A stretch of DNA of 7,491 bases from an uncultured cyanobacterium (GTDB taxonomy: Bacteria > Cyanobacteriota > Cyanobacteriia > Phormidesmidales > Phormidesmidaceae). Within the stretch, counting starts at the first letter, position 1, and the number at the start of each line of letters is the position of its first letter. Location of the stretch: assembly GCA_938029995.1 (NCBI GenBank), contig CALHGI010000202.1, positions 1 to 7,491 on the forward strand, written 5' to 3'. Positions 1 to 7,091 of this stretch are shown here, piece by piece. The notes below the pieces were generated by a model. That model was not told where the DNA came from. It worked only from the letters and a program-made list of their open reading frames with translations, and ran no database searches. The position numbers were made by a program, and so were the translations under genes.

Positions 1-2580
1 GGTGCATCCCCCCACTACAACCCCGATCGTCCCGGCCAGGTGGAGCACATTGCCCTCGACCTCGACTTTGACATTCCCCACAAAAGCTATAGCGGCACCT
101 GTACCATTCGCCTCAACCCGGTGCGCAATGGTGTACATAGCCTCACCCTAGATGCCGTCAGCCTAGCCATCAGCTCCGTCACCCTGGGCCATGAGCCCCA
201 AACGTTTGACTACGACGGCGAACAGCTCCACATTCACCTCAGCCAACCCACCTTGGCAGGCCAAGCCATCACCCTCACCATCACCTACGCCGTCAAGGAA
301 CCCCAGCGGGGCATTTACTTTATTGCGCCGGACAAACATTACCCCGACAAGCCTTACCAGGTATGGACCCAGGGTGAAGATGAAGACTCTCGGTTTTGGT
401 TCCCCTGCTTTGACTATCCGGGGCAGTTGGCCACCTCAGAAGTGCGGGTGCGGGTGCCGAAAAAATACTTTGCCCTATCCAATGGAGAACTGGTATCCAC
501 CCAGGCAGAGGGTAAAACCAACATCTACCACTGGCGACTGGATAAGGTTCACCCCAGCTATCTCATGACCCTGGCCATCGGCGAGTATGACAGCATTGAA
601 ACCGAGTGGCGCGGTCGCCCCGTACGCTACTACGTGGCCAAGGGACGCAAGAACCAAATCGAACTAACCATGGGCAAAACGCCCCAGATGATGAAGCGAT
701 TTAGCCAGGTGTTTGGCTACGACTATCCCTTCTCCAACTACGACCAGGCCTGCCCCGCCGACTTTATCTTTGGCGGCATGGAGAACACCACCACCACCCT
801 GCTCACCGATCGCTGTCTGTTGGACAAACGGGCCGCCATTGACAACATTAATTCGGAAACCCTCGTGGCCCACGAGCTGGCCCACCAATGGTTTGGCGAT
901 TTAATTGTGATCAACCATTGGTCCCATGCCTGGGTGAAAGAAGGCATGGCCACCTATTCTGAAGTGCTATGGCTAGAAGAGGCCTATGGCCGGGATGAGG
1001 CCATGTACTACCACCTCAACCACGCCCGTGCCTACCTGGCCGAAGACGCCAGCCGCTACCGCCGTCCCCTGGTCACCCACATCTACCGTGAGCCCATCGA
1101 ACTGTATGACCGGCACATTTACGAAAAGGGTTCCTGTGTGTACCACATGATCCGCCAGGCCATAGGGGATCAGCTATTTACCAAAACTCTCCAAACCCTA
1201 TTAACGGACCATGCCCACGGCACGGTGGAAACCGTCGATGTGTTGCGGGCCATCGACAAAGCCACCGGCAAGAACCTGCGCTATTTGTTTGATCAATATG
1301 TCTATCGTGGTGGCCATCCCGACTATGCCCTGACCTATAGCTGGGACAGCGACAGCAACCTCGTCAAGCTGATGGTGACCCAAACCCAGGTGGCCGACGG
1401 CAAATCCCAGGTCCAGGAAGGCTTGTTTGACCTCAAAATCCCCATTGGATTTGGCTATGTTAAAGCTGACGACTCCGATGCCCAGGCTCCGGCGGAGGTG
1501 CACACCGTCACCGTCCGAATCCACGAGCGCCAGCAGGCATTCTATTTCCCGCTACAGAAAAAGCCAGACTTCATTAGCTTTGACGTGGGGAACCACACCC
1601 TCAAAACGGTCAAACTGGACTATCCCCTCAAGGAGCTCCAGGGGCAGCTCAACCATGACCCCGACCCCATTTCCCGGCTCTACGCCGCCAAAGCCATCGC
1701 GAAAAAAGGCACCCTGGAAGCGGTGGAAACCCTAAGTAGCGCTTTGGTTAGCGACACGTTCTGGGGGGTGCGGGCCGAGGTGGCCAAGGCCCTGGCCACC
1801 ATTCAGCTAGCCCAGGCCGTTGACGGCCTATTGAAGGGGCTAGGGGACAACCATCCTAAGGTCAGGCGGGCGGTGGTTAATGCCCTGGCGAGGGTCAAAA
1901 CCACCACCAGCTACAAGGCCATCAGAACCGTCCTAGAAAATGGCGACGAGAGCTACTACGTGGAAGGGTCAGCGGCCATGGCCCTAGGCCGAGTGGGGTC
2001 TAGCATTTTAGAAAATGGCAAAAATAAGGAGAAGAAGACCCTGAAGCTGTTGGCCATGGTGTTGGAAAAGCGCGGGGGCTGGAATGAGGTGGTGCGATCG
2101 GGAGCCATTGGCGGCTTGAGCCTGTTCACATCATCCACAGACGCCTTAGATTTATTGCTGCCCTATACGGAAATTGGCACCCCCCAGGCCCTAAGGCTGA
2201 CGGCCATCCGTTCCCTAGGGCGGATTGCAGCGGGGCAGGAAAAGGTGGATTGCGATCGCATCCTAGATCGCCTCGAAGCGATCGCCCGCGAAGAGTTCTT
2301 CCTCACCCAGGTCGCCGTCGTCATCGCCCTCGGTCAAATGGAAGTGCCTGGTGCCATTAGGGTACTGAGGGGCCTGGCCGAGCAAAGCCCCGACGGTCGT
2401 GTCAAACGTCGCGCCGAGGAGGCCATGGGCCGCGTGCGTAAGGCCATCGGGGCCGATAAGGCCGTCGGTGAACTGCGGCAGGATCTCGACGAACTCAAGC
2501 AACTAAACCGGGATCTCAAGAGTCGGCTAGAGACCTTGGAAGCCAAGGCCAAGGCCAACAAAAAATCGAAGGACGATTAA
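1..2580 (+). CDS. M1 family metallo-aminopeptidase with C-terminal HEAT-like repeats (5' end outside window)
   Basis: The frame is open from the first base, so the gene starts upstream; 859 codons are visible. An in-frame GTG at 40 lies inside the conserved N-terminal beta domain and is unlikely to be the true start. Family M1 enzymes are zinc peptidases that remove N-terminal residues from peptides. The sequence shows the substrate-binding motif GGMEN (nt 772-786), the zinc site HELAH (nt 871-885) with the third ligand Glu exactly 18 residues later (in WVKEGMATY), and a likely catalytic Tyr in IYEKG (nt 1120-1122). From about nt 1660 to 2440 there are helical HEAT/PBS-lyase-like repeats with recurring VRxxVxxAL patterns. 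The last 35 or so residues are charged, Leu-spaced and probably a coiled coil. No signal peptide can be judged because the N-terminus is missing. Family assignment is secure; the physiological substrate is unknown. Confidence 0.95.
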   Translation, partial: GASPHYNPDRPGQVEHIALDLDFDIPHKSYSGTCTIRLNPVRNGVHSLTLDAVSLAISSVTLGHEPQTFDYDGEQLHIHLSQPTLAGQAITLTITYAVKEPQRGIYFIAPDKHYPDKPYQVWTQGEDEDSRFWFPCFDYPGQLATSEVRVRVPKKYFALSNGELVSTQAEGKTNIYHWRLDKVHPSYLMTLAIGEYDSIETEWRGRPVRYYVAKGRKNQIELTMGKTPQMMKRFSQVFGYDYPFSNYDQACPADFIFGGMENTTTTLLTDRCLLDKRAAIDNINSETLVAHELAHQWFGDLIVINHWSHAWVKEGMATYSEVLWLEEAYGRDEAMYYHLNHARAYLAEDASRYRRPLVTHIYREPIELYDRHIYEKGSCVYHMIRQAIGDQLFTKTLQTLLTDHAHGTVETVDVLRAIDKATGKNLRYLFDQYVYRGGHPDYALTYSWDSDSNLVKLMVTQTQVADGKSQVQEGLFDLKIPIGFGYVKADDSDAQAPAEVHTVTVRIHERQQAFYFPLQKKPDFISFDVGNHTLKTVKLDYPLKELQGQLNHDPDPISRLYAAKAIAKKGTLEAVETLSSALVSDTFWGVRAEVAKALATIQLAQAVDGLLKGLGDNHPKVRRAVVNALARVKTTTSYKAIRTVLENGDESYYVEGSAAMALGRVGSSILENGKNKEKKTLKLLAMVLEKRGGWNEVVRSGAIGGLSLFTSSTDALDLLLPYTEIGTPQALRLTAIRSLGRIAAGQEKVDCDRILDRLEAIAREEFFLTQVAVVIALGQMEVPGAIRVLRGLAEQSPDGRVKRRAEEAMGRVRKAIGADKAVGELRQDLDELKQLNRDLKSRLETLEAKAKANKKSKDD
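1660..2445 (+). other. HEAT/PBS-lyase-like repeat region within the M1 peptidase
   Basis: Roughly six to eight helix-pair repeats can be seen by eye, for example segments around VRAEVAKALATI, VRRAVVNALARV and VEGSAAMALGRVG, with a later VKRRAEEAMGRV. HEAT-like repeats are protein-interaction scaffolds, so this part probably docks a partner or substrate. A peptidase domain followed by helical repeats resembles the general layout of M1/TAF2-type proteins, but direct homology to TAF2 cannot be judged here. Confidence 0.75.
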
Positions 2581-2587
2581 TCATGGG

Positions 2588-2616
2588 GAGGGGATAGCTC
2601 TTGTGGCTATCCCCTC
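2588..2616. terminator. Candidate bidirectional terminator hairpin between convergent genes
   Basis: A perfect 11-bp inverted repeat, GAGGGGATAGC and GCTATCCCCTC, encloses a 7-nt loop. It begins 8 nt after the peptidase stop and lies 66 nt beyond the cpcS stop on the other strand. The position between two converging genes and the GC-rich stem suggest a shared terminator. Neither side has a clear T-run, so a classic intrinsic terminator is not fully supported. Confidence 0.55.
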
Positions 2617-2682
2617 AATCACCATGGGCCATCATCCAACTCTGAATTATCCGATAAACAAATCAGTCACCTGAACTGGACC

Positions 2683-3297
2683 TTACCAGCCCATGGCCGC
2701 CAACTGGGACGACTGCTCAAAGGCCTCCACGGCAGCATCCTCACCCAACGGCGTCACCGCCACGGGCTGACCATCCACCATCCGCGTCTCCGCACAGAAC
2801 GAAGCCGTATTAAACCCACCAAACCGCTTCACAATGCTGCTGCGCATCCGCAAGTCGGGAGTGATAAACCAGAACCGCTCAACGGAACTCATGGTGTCAT
2901 ATTCGGTATCTAAAATGAGGCCGTCCTCATCGTCCATTTCATAACGGCCAACCACAGGCACCACCTCAGCGTAGCCCCGCTCCCTGAGCAAACGACCTTT
3001 CTGGGGATTATCGGCATCGGGGACAAGGGCAAAAACCGTCGTGCCCGCATGGTTGCCCTCCCCCTCCCGGTCCCAGGCCATTTCCCCATTCCAGGCCACA
3101 TAGGCCCCACCCACCGCTAGGGCTGGGTCAATTTCATGGAGTTCACAAATGGCAACAATTTTCTCGTGGGTCTTATCAAGGGCTTCGACGGTAATGTTAG
3201 AGCCCCCCAGCTCGGCCCGACGGAAGGGCAGATGGTGGGTAGTTCGCTGGGATTGCCATTGACCAGCACTGCGCTGGAAAAATTCCATTACATCCAT
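2683..3297 (-). CDS. cpcS: Phycobiliprotein chromophore lyase, CpcS/CpeS family
   Basis: The 204-residue product matches the CpcS/CpeS lyase family as I know it. It has the N-terminal MDVMEFFQRSAGQWQSQRTTHH segment, the central GRLLRERGYAEVVPVVGRYEM, then ETxY-like DTEYDTMSSVERFWF and MRSSIVKRFGGF. Members are lipocalin-like beta barrels that attach a phycobilin to the conserved Cys-84-equivalent site of phycobiliprotein subunits in the cytoplasm. Length is normal for the family. The chosen ATG gives the standard MDVMEFF start; a second ATG three codons later is the main alternative. No obvious Shine-Dalgarno sequence precedes it, and the 5' flank can form a hairpin ending 3 nt before the ATG. 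Whether it is the CpcS, CpcU or broader CpcS-III type, and which bilin it handles, cannot be settled by eye. It is monocistronic here and converges on the peptidase gene. Confidence 0.92.
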   Translation of the reverse strand: MDVMEFFQRSAGQWQSQRTTHHLPFRRAELGGSNITVEALDKTHEKIVAICELHEIDPALAVGGAYVAWNGEMAWDREGEGNHAGTTVFALVPDADNPQKGRLLRERGYAEVVPVVGRYEMDDEDGLILDTEYDTMSSVERFWFITPDLRMRSSIVKRFGGFNTASFCAETRMVDGQPVAVTPLGEDAAVEAFEQSSQLAAMGW

Positions 3298-3300
3298 GGA

Positions 3301-3502
3301 GTGCGATGAAGATTAGTGCTTTTTCTCCATGATATCGCACCCCACGGATGCATCTGTCCCAGTCAGCTGAGTTGGCGGTCGTTGAAGATTTCAGACAGTT
3401 CCATTGTCCCCACTGGCCCAGCAGAGGCCATTAACCAACGCCTCCATCCGTGGGTCGAAGCAATTCGCCCTGGCTTAGGGATAACGGCTGCTCAGCCAGG
3501 GC
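3301..3502 (-). ncRNA. Candidate structured 5' leader of cpcS
   Basis: Read on the cpcS strand, three helices follow each other. The first is a 9-bp stem GCCCTGGCT/AGCCAGGGC (3502-3494 with 3475-3467). The second is a 10-bp stem CCCACGGATG/CATCCGTGGG (3454-3445 with 3350-3341) closing a 94-nt region, which begins with a small GAGGC/GCCTC hairpin. The third is a 7-bp stem GTGCGAT/ATCGCAC (3340-3334 with 3307-3301) that abuts the second without a gap and ends 3 nt before the ATG. Whether the transcript includes all of this is unknown. A -10-like TAATAAT on this strand near 3510-3516 would place a start just upstream. I know of no described RNA family that matches. Confidence 0.35.
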
Positions 3503-3605
3503 AAATCCCTATTATTAAAACAAGACCATGGTTTCCTCAGTAAAAACACTAACCTCCGCTAGAGTAAAAATTGACGCCGTTACCGATTACCGTTGCTGGG
3601 TTAGA

Positions 3606-3695
3606 AGATAGAGCAATCTATGTAGAAGTCCCACTGGGCCTACGCCTTTTAAAGGAAATTATGTAGATGAAATCCCACTGAGGATGAGCAATCCT
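3606..3695. repeat. Degenerate direct repeat with paired mini-hairpins
   Basis: ATGTAGAAGTCCCACTG at 3620-3636 recurs as ATGTAGATGAAATCCCACTG at 3661-3680, differing by a 3-nt insertion and one base. The octamer GAGCAATC occurs just before the first copy (3611-3618) and just after the second (3686-3693). In both places short arms flank the GAGCA (AGAT/ATCT and AGGAT/ATCCT), giving small hairpins. The element lies 67 nt or more upstream of the DUF218 start and could be a regulatory site or a remnant of a dispersed repeat. Confidence 0.4.
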
Positions 3696-3748
3696 AGAAT
3701 GGTTGTTAGTACAGTCCGTCTACCCCCGATCTAAATTAGCCCCCGCTC

Positions 3749-3754
3749 AAGGAG
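3749..3754 (+). promoter_or_regulatory. Ribosome binding site of the DUF218 gene
   Basis: AAGGAG lies 7 nt before the GTG at 3762. This ideal spacing fixes the GTG start and argues against later in-frame starts such as the GTG four codons on. Confidence 0.7.
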
Positions 3755-3761
3755 TCCATCG

Positions 3762-4355
3762 GTGCCCCAGGTGCGTCGCAAGAAAAGTCGCGTTCCCCTA
3801 TTGTCTGTGCTGCTATTAGCCGCAGGACTTTGGCTGGGCCAATGGTATGTGCGCGGTCGCCTGTCATCTCCTACCGCTGCGTTGGTCCTGGGGGGAGATG
3901 CGGAGCGGGAGGAGTTTGCCGCCCAGTTTGCGACGGAACATCCTGATCTAGAGGTATGGATATCCTCCGGGGCGAACCCGGAATACTCCACCTGGGTCTT
4001 CCAAGAATCCCAGGTGTCCCTGGAGCGCTTGCACTTAGACTATCGGGCCGTAGATACGGTGACCAACTTCACCACCCTGGTGGACGATTTTGAGAATTTG
4101 GGCATTGACAGCGTTTATCTGATCACGTCGGACTACCACATGCGGCGGGCCAACACCATTGCGGCCATCGTTTTAGGCAGCCGAGGGATTCACTACAAAT
4201 CGCTGCCGGTGGCCTCCGATCGACCGCCGGAACCGTTACTGCGCAGCCTGCGGGACGGGGGGCGCTCAATCCTATGGGTCTTCACCGGCAAAACAGGTTC
4301 TGAGCTGGCTCAGTTATCATCAAAGTTGTCTTCTAAATTGTCTGCCCATCCATGA
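3762..4355 (+). CDS. Membrane-anchored DUF218 (YdcF/SanA-like) protein
   Basis: The 197-residue product starts with a basic stretch (RRKKSR) followed by one hydrophobic segment at about residues 11-30, which suggests an N-terminal membrane anchor with the domain outside the cytoplasm. The DUF218 fold then follows: AALVLGGD (39-46), WISSGAN (66-72), a VDTVTNF helix start (97-103) and VYLITSDYHMRR (118-129). The family includes E. coli YdcF and SanA. Its biochemical role is poorly known, with links to cell-envelope integrity, so I give no specific reaction. Compared with longer members there is only one membrane segment and a compact domain. The C-terminus ends in a small LSSK repeat. GTG is the start because of the well-placed AAGGAG. 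The next gene on the same strand starts 87 nt after the stop, so co-transcription is possible but not shown. Confidence 0.85.
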   Translation: MPQVRRKKSRVPLLSVLLLAAGLWLGQWYVRGRLSSPTAALVLGGDAEREEFAAQFATEHPDLEVWISSGANPEYSTWVFQESQVSLERLHLDYRAVDTVTNFTTLVDDFENLGIDSVYLITSDYHMRRANTIAAIVLGSRGIHYKSLPVASDRPPEPLLRSLRDGGRSILWVFTGKTGSELAQLSSKLSSKLSAHP

Positions 4356-4370
4356 CACAGGGTCAATCTA

Positions 4371-4417
4371 GCCCCTGGTGCGGTAAACTCCCTGGGCAGA
4401 GCCCCTGCGGCAAACTC
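4371..4417. repeat. Short direct repeat upstream of the TerB-domain gene
   Basis: GCCCCTGGTGCGGTAAACTC at 4371-4390 is followed 10 nt later by GCCCCTGCGGCAAACTC at 4401-4417. They match except for a 3-nt gap and one base. The pair occupies half of the 87-bp gap and could be a double binding site or a small local duplication. Confidence 0.45.
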
Positions 4418-4442
4418 TATTGATGTTTTTCCAAGTCTGGCT

Positions 4443-5177
4443 ATGACCTCTACATCAGATAAATCTCTCTATACCGAAGAGCAAATTAAAGGCTGGTTAC
4501 GGGGACTGTTGGCCATTGCATGGGCCGATGGTGAGTTTGATCAGCAAGAGAAAGACCTGATCCACACCATGATGGAGGTGGAGTTTGCGCCCAAACTAGA
4601 TTTCAAAACCTTTGAGCCGATTAAGCCAGCCGAGTTAGCGGCCATTTTCACCCCCAATCCCATCGCGGCCGAAAACTTTTTGCGCATGGGTGTCATGATA
4701 GCGATCGCAGATGGCGTCTACTCCGCTGCCGAAGACAAAATTTTGATGGAGTTCTGCCAGGCCCTCAACCTCGATACGGCTGTCCTGCAGTCCCTCCAAT
4801 CCACCCTTTACAACCTGCGCCAGGTTAAGGAAGAGGTCCCACCAGGGACAACGGCCAAGGAGGATGAAGCCCCAGCGGCCGCCAGTCCCCTCACCCCACC
4901 CCCAGCCAAAGCCGCCAGCCCCGATCCCCTCAAGCCCGTTCGCTCTTGGCTCGACCAGCTACAGGTGGACGATCCTCGCCTGGCCCGGTTTGTCTGCAAA
5001 ATGATTCCCTCCCAATGCCCCTTTGAGCGGGACGTTACCCTGTTTGGCAAAAAGGTGGTCCACATTCCCCCCATGTGCAAACTCAATCCCCTCTACGAAC
5101 AGATGGTGGGGCTAAGATTTCGCGCCCTATGCCACCTAGCAGATGACTTGGGTGAGGATGTGAGCGCCTACATGTAA
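4443..5177 (+). CDS. TerB-like domain protein with C-terminal 'Mo-dependent nitrogenase C-terminus' domain
   Basis: The 244-residue product has two parts. Residues about 10-125 look like a TerB (tellurite-resistance) helical domain, with two acidic DG motifs, AWADGEFDQQEKDLI and AIADGVYSAAEDKIL, at equivalent places in an internal repeat. A Pro/Ala-rich linker follows at about 132-165. Residues about 175-244 match the small cyanobacterial domain named Mo-dependent nitrogenase C-terminus. Its hallmarks are ARFVCKMIPSQCPFERD, HIPPMCKLNPLYEQ and GLRFRALCHLADDLGEDV, with cysteines at 185, 192, 212 and 230 that could bind a metal or cluster. Despite that name, the domain is common in cyanobacterial proteins unrelated to nitrogenase, so no nitrogen-fixation role should be inferred. 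There is no signal peptide or membrane segment. The ATG gives a natural N-terminus, but no strong ribosome binding site is visible. Its stop codon lies inside a three-unit tandem repeat. Confidence 0.85.
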   Translation: MTSTSDKSLYTEEQIKGWLRGLLAIAWADGEFDQQEKDLIHTMMEVEFAPKLDFKTFEPIKPAELAAIFTPNPIAAENFLRMGVMIAIADGVYSAAEDKILMEFCQALNLDTAVLQSLQSTLYNLRQVKEEVPPGTTAKEDEAPAAASPLTPPPAKAASPDPLKPVRSWLDQLQVDDPRLARFVCKMIPSQCPFERDVTLFGKKVVHIPPMCKLNPLYEQMVGLRFRALCHLADDLGEDVSAYM

Positions 5178-5208
5178 GGCGCCTGCACGTAAGCGCCTTA
5201 CATGTAAG
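5164..5208. repeat. Three-unit tandem repeat and 14-bp hairpin at the stop codon
   Basis: Three successive units, GCGCCTACATGTAAG (5164-5178), GCGCCTGCACGTAA (5179-5192) and GCGCCTTACATGTAAG (5193-5208), share the form GCGCCT, 0-1 base, then ACATGTAA. The first unit encodes the last residues and the TAA stop of the preceding gene. TACATGTAAGGCGC (5169-5182) is the exact reverse complement of GCGCCTTACATGTA (5193-5206), so the same DNA forms a 14-bp stem with a 10-nt loop. It may act as a terminator-like structure, although no T-run follows. Confidence 0.75.
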
Positions 5209-5245
5209 AGTTGCAGACCAGAATTTCAAGCAAATAATTTACCCT

Positions 5246-5250
5246 GGAGG
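5246..5250 (+). promoter_or_regulatory. Strong ribosome binding site leading to a tiny ORF
   Basis: GGAGG lies 7 nt before the ATG at 5258, an ideal distance. It is 26 nt from the TTG of the oxidoreductase, too far to serve it directly. The only well-formed initiation signal here therefore belongs to the 10-codon ORF at 5258. Confidence 0.5.
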
Positions 5251-5257
5251 GTGGGCA

Positions 5258-5290
5258 ATGCCCATCATCATCACGATTGGGCAATGGTGA
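5258..5290 (+). CDS. Possible 10-residue leader ORF overlapping the oxidoreductase start
   Basis: The frame reads MPIIITIGQW then TGA. It has a good GGAGG at the right distance and overlaps the first codons of the oxidoreductase frame by 14 nt. It could couple translation of the downstream gene. Alternatively, it may be the true N-terminus of that gene separated from it by a one-base frameshift or sequence error. It is too short to judge by composition. Confidence 0.3.
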   Translation: MPIIITIGQW

Positions 5291-7091
5291 GCAGATAAAA
5301 ACCGACGTCCTCGTAGTCGGAGGCGGCACAGGCGGCACGGCCGCGGCAATTCAGGCGGCGCGGCTGGGGGCCGAGGTCCTACTGGTGAGCGAATGGCCCT
5401 GGCTAGGGGGCATGCTCACGGCCGCCGGGGTGACCGCCCCCGATGGGAATGAATTAGCCGCCTTTCAGACGGGGCTGTGGGGAGCCTTTCTCCGGGAACT
5501 GGAACGGCGGCAGCCGGGGGGACTGCACCATGGCTGGGTGAGTTTCTTTACCTATGAGCCCGCCGTGGGAGCCGCCATATTTGCTGACTGGGTGGCCGCC
5601 CTACCCAATTTGACCTGGCGTTGGGGACATCATCCACGGGCGGTGTCACGTTCGGGGGAGCGGGTCACCGGCGTAGAGTTTGAGTCGTTTTCAGTCAAGG
5701 CCCACATTACAATCGACGGCACTGAATTGGGCGATCTCCTGGCCCTGGGGGATGTGCCCCACCGCTGGGGATGGGAACCCCGCGACCAGTGGCAGGAACC
5801 CAGCGCCCCCGCAGCGCTGAACGACCCCACCGATCCCCTGGCACCCGCCATGGAAAGCTATCCGGTGCAGTCGCCCACCTGGGTCGTGGTCATGCAGGAC
5901 TATGGCCCAGGGGAAACGGCACCGCCGATTCCATCGGCTGGCCTATCGGCGGATTTTTCAGGGGCCTGGGACGGCTACGGTCCCGAGCAGTTTCTCAACT
6001 ATGGGCGACTGCCGGGCAATCGCTTTATGATCAACTGGCCCCAACAGGGTAATGACTATGGTGTGGGCCTAGATCGGCTGATTGGGACTGCCTCAGCCCG
6101 CCACGAATTTTGGCAAGAGGCTAGGGACCACAGCCAGCAGTTTGCCCACGTCATCCAAGCGGAACTGGGGGCTAACTATGGGCTGGCCCAGGGGGTATTC
6201 CCCCAGCTGGAGACCACGCCAGGTGGCGGGGCATTTGCCCTATACCCCTACTATCGCGAGGGTCGACGGCTGGTGGGTGTGGCAACGGTAAGGGAAGGCG
6301 ATATTTTGCCCCGGGCCGGGGGGCAGGTGGCCCCGCTCCCCATAAATGCAGCCGGGGAGGTAGATGCGATCGCAATCGGCAATTACCCCAACGACCATCA
6401 CTATCCCGGCTTTGCCATGCCCCTAGCCCCAAAAGCCATCCACTGGGGCGGGCGGTGGACTGGAACCCCCTTCACCATTCCCTATGGAGCCCTGGTTCCA
6501 GCTGAAATCGATGGCCTATTAGCCTGTGATAAAAATATTTCAGTCACCCACATTGCCAACGGAGCCACCCGACTACAGCCCGTTGTCCTAGGCATTGGTC
6601 AGGCCGCCGGGGCCGCCGCCGCCCTGTGCACGCAACAAAAATGCCAGCCTCGCCAGCTATCCACCCGGCATTTACAGCAGACCTTACTCCAAGACCCCCA
6701 GGCCCCCGCCATGGTAGTGCCCTGTTTTGATCTATTGCCCACCGACGAGCATTGGATGAAACACCAAGAAACCTACCTAAGCCAGCCCCACACCTATCCC
6801 GACAGTGGCTTTACATACTCTTTAGGAAAAGTTCCCGCTGCCACGGCCTTATCCACCGCCGCCACAAAACCATTTCGCGGGCAGTACCAATCCGGCAAAA
6901 ACAACAGCCACCAACTACTTCAACCCATGGGAAACACCGGCCCAGCCTTAACGTTAGTCGCCGTTTCTCCCCAGGCCGTCCACCAGTTGACCCAAGCAAT
7001 CGACGGCAGCACCCTTGAAGTTAACGGCATTCACAATGCAGGCGGGCACTGGATTTTAGTCAACAACATCACCACAATTGATGAACTGTAG
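5277..7091 (+). CDS. FAD-dependent oxidoreductase (FAD_oxidored, PF12831-like)
   Basis: The 604-residue product begins with a Rossmann dinucleotide-binding segment: TDVLVVGGGTGG (GxGxxG at residues 15-20), then a helix and the acidic end LLVSE (Glu 39), followed by WPWLGGM. Near residues 415-445 it has the family's second FAD-contact region, LLACDKNISVTHIANGATRLQPVVLGIGQAAGAAAAL. This layout is typical of the FAD_oxidored group, whose substrates are mostly unknown, so I assign no reaction. There is no signal peptide or membrane segment, so it is likely cytoplasmic. The frame has no ATG or GTG between the upstream stop at 5235 and the FAD motif. The only plausible start is TTG 5277, which lacks its own ribosome binding site. 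The true start or frame here is therefore uncertain. The gene begins about 100 nt after the TerB-domain gene on the same strand. Confidence 0.85.
   Translation: MGNGEQIKTDVLVVGGGTGGTAAAIQAARLGAEVLLVSEWPWLGGMLTAAGVTAPDGNELAAFQTGLWGAFLRELERRQPGGLHHGWVSFFTYEPAVGAAIFADWVAALPNLTWRWGHHPRAVSRSGERVTGVEFESFSVKAHITIDGTELGDLLALGDVPHRWGWEPRDQWQEPSAPAALNDPTDPLAPAMESYPVQSPTWVVVMQDYGPGETAPPIPSAGLSADFSGAWDGYGPEQFLNYGRLPGNRFMINWPQQGNDYGVGLDRLIGTASARHEFWQEARDHSQQFAHVIQAELGANYGLAQGVFPQLETTPGGGAFALYPYYREGRRLVGVATVREGDILPRAGGQVAPLPINAAGEVDAIAIGNYPNDHHYPGFAMPLAPKAIHWGGRWTGTPFTIPYGALVPAEIDGLLACDKNISVTHIANGATRLQPVVLGIGQAAGAAAALCTQQKCQPRQLSTRHLQQTLLQDPQAPAMVVPCFDLLPTDEHWMKHQETYLSQPHTYPDSGFTYSLGKVPAATALSTAATKPFRGQYQSGKNNSHQLLQPMGNTGPALTLVAVSPQAVHQLTQAIDGSTLEVNGIHNAGGHWILVNNITTIDEL

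Larger units (their letters stand above)
3298..3761. other. Intergenic region of about 460 bp, divergent between cpcS and the DUF218 gene
   Basis: I see no convincing gene. The 75-codon open frame at 3316-3543 on the plus strand has no recognisable domain and low-complexity-free but unfamiliar sequence, and it overlaps the inverted repeats described here. The stretch holds the probable promoters of both flanking genes. The left part (3301-3502) contains three consecutive inverted repeats, and the right part (3606-3695) holds a degenerate direct repeat with small hairpins. No tRNA-like cloverleaf was recognised. Confidence 0.7.

Noticed and set aside
664..888. Antisense and alternative-frame open frames inside the peptidase, TerB-domain and oxidoreductase genes
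   Set aside because: They are fully contained in well-supported genes, have low-complexity or compositionally biased translations, and show no domains.
3341..3454. A small MITE-like element bounded by the 10-bp inverted repeat CCCACGGATG/CATCCGTGGG
   Set aside because: No target-site duplication flanks the ends, and the exact abutment to the next helix fits an RNA fold better.
3316..3543. A 75-codon open frame on the plus strand in the gap upstream of cpcS
   Set aside because: It has no recognisable domain and no ribosome binding site, and it runs through the inverted repeats that better explain this DNA.
3709..3723. Possible NtcA site GTA...TAC upstream of the DUF218 gene
   Set aside because: The half-sites are separated by 9 bases; the known consensus needs 8.
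4443..5177. Nitrogen fixation gene, suggested by the name of the C-terminal domain
   Set aside because: The domain is widespread in cyanobacterial proteins unrelated to nitrogenase, and no nif genes are in the window.
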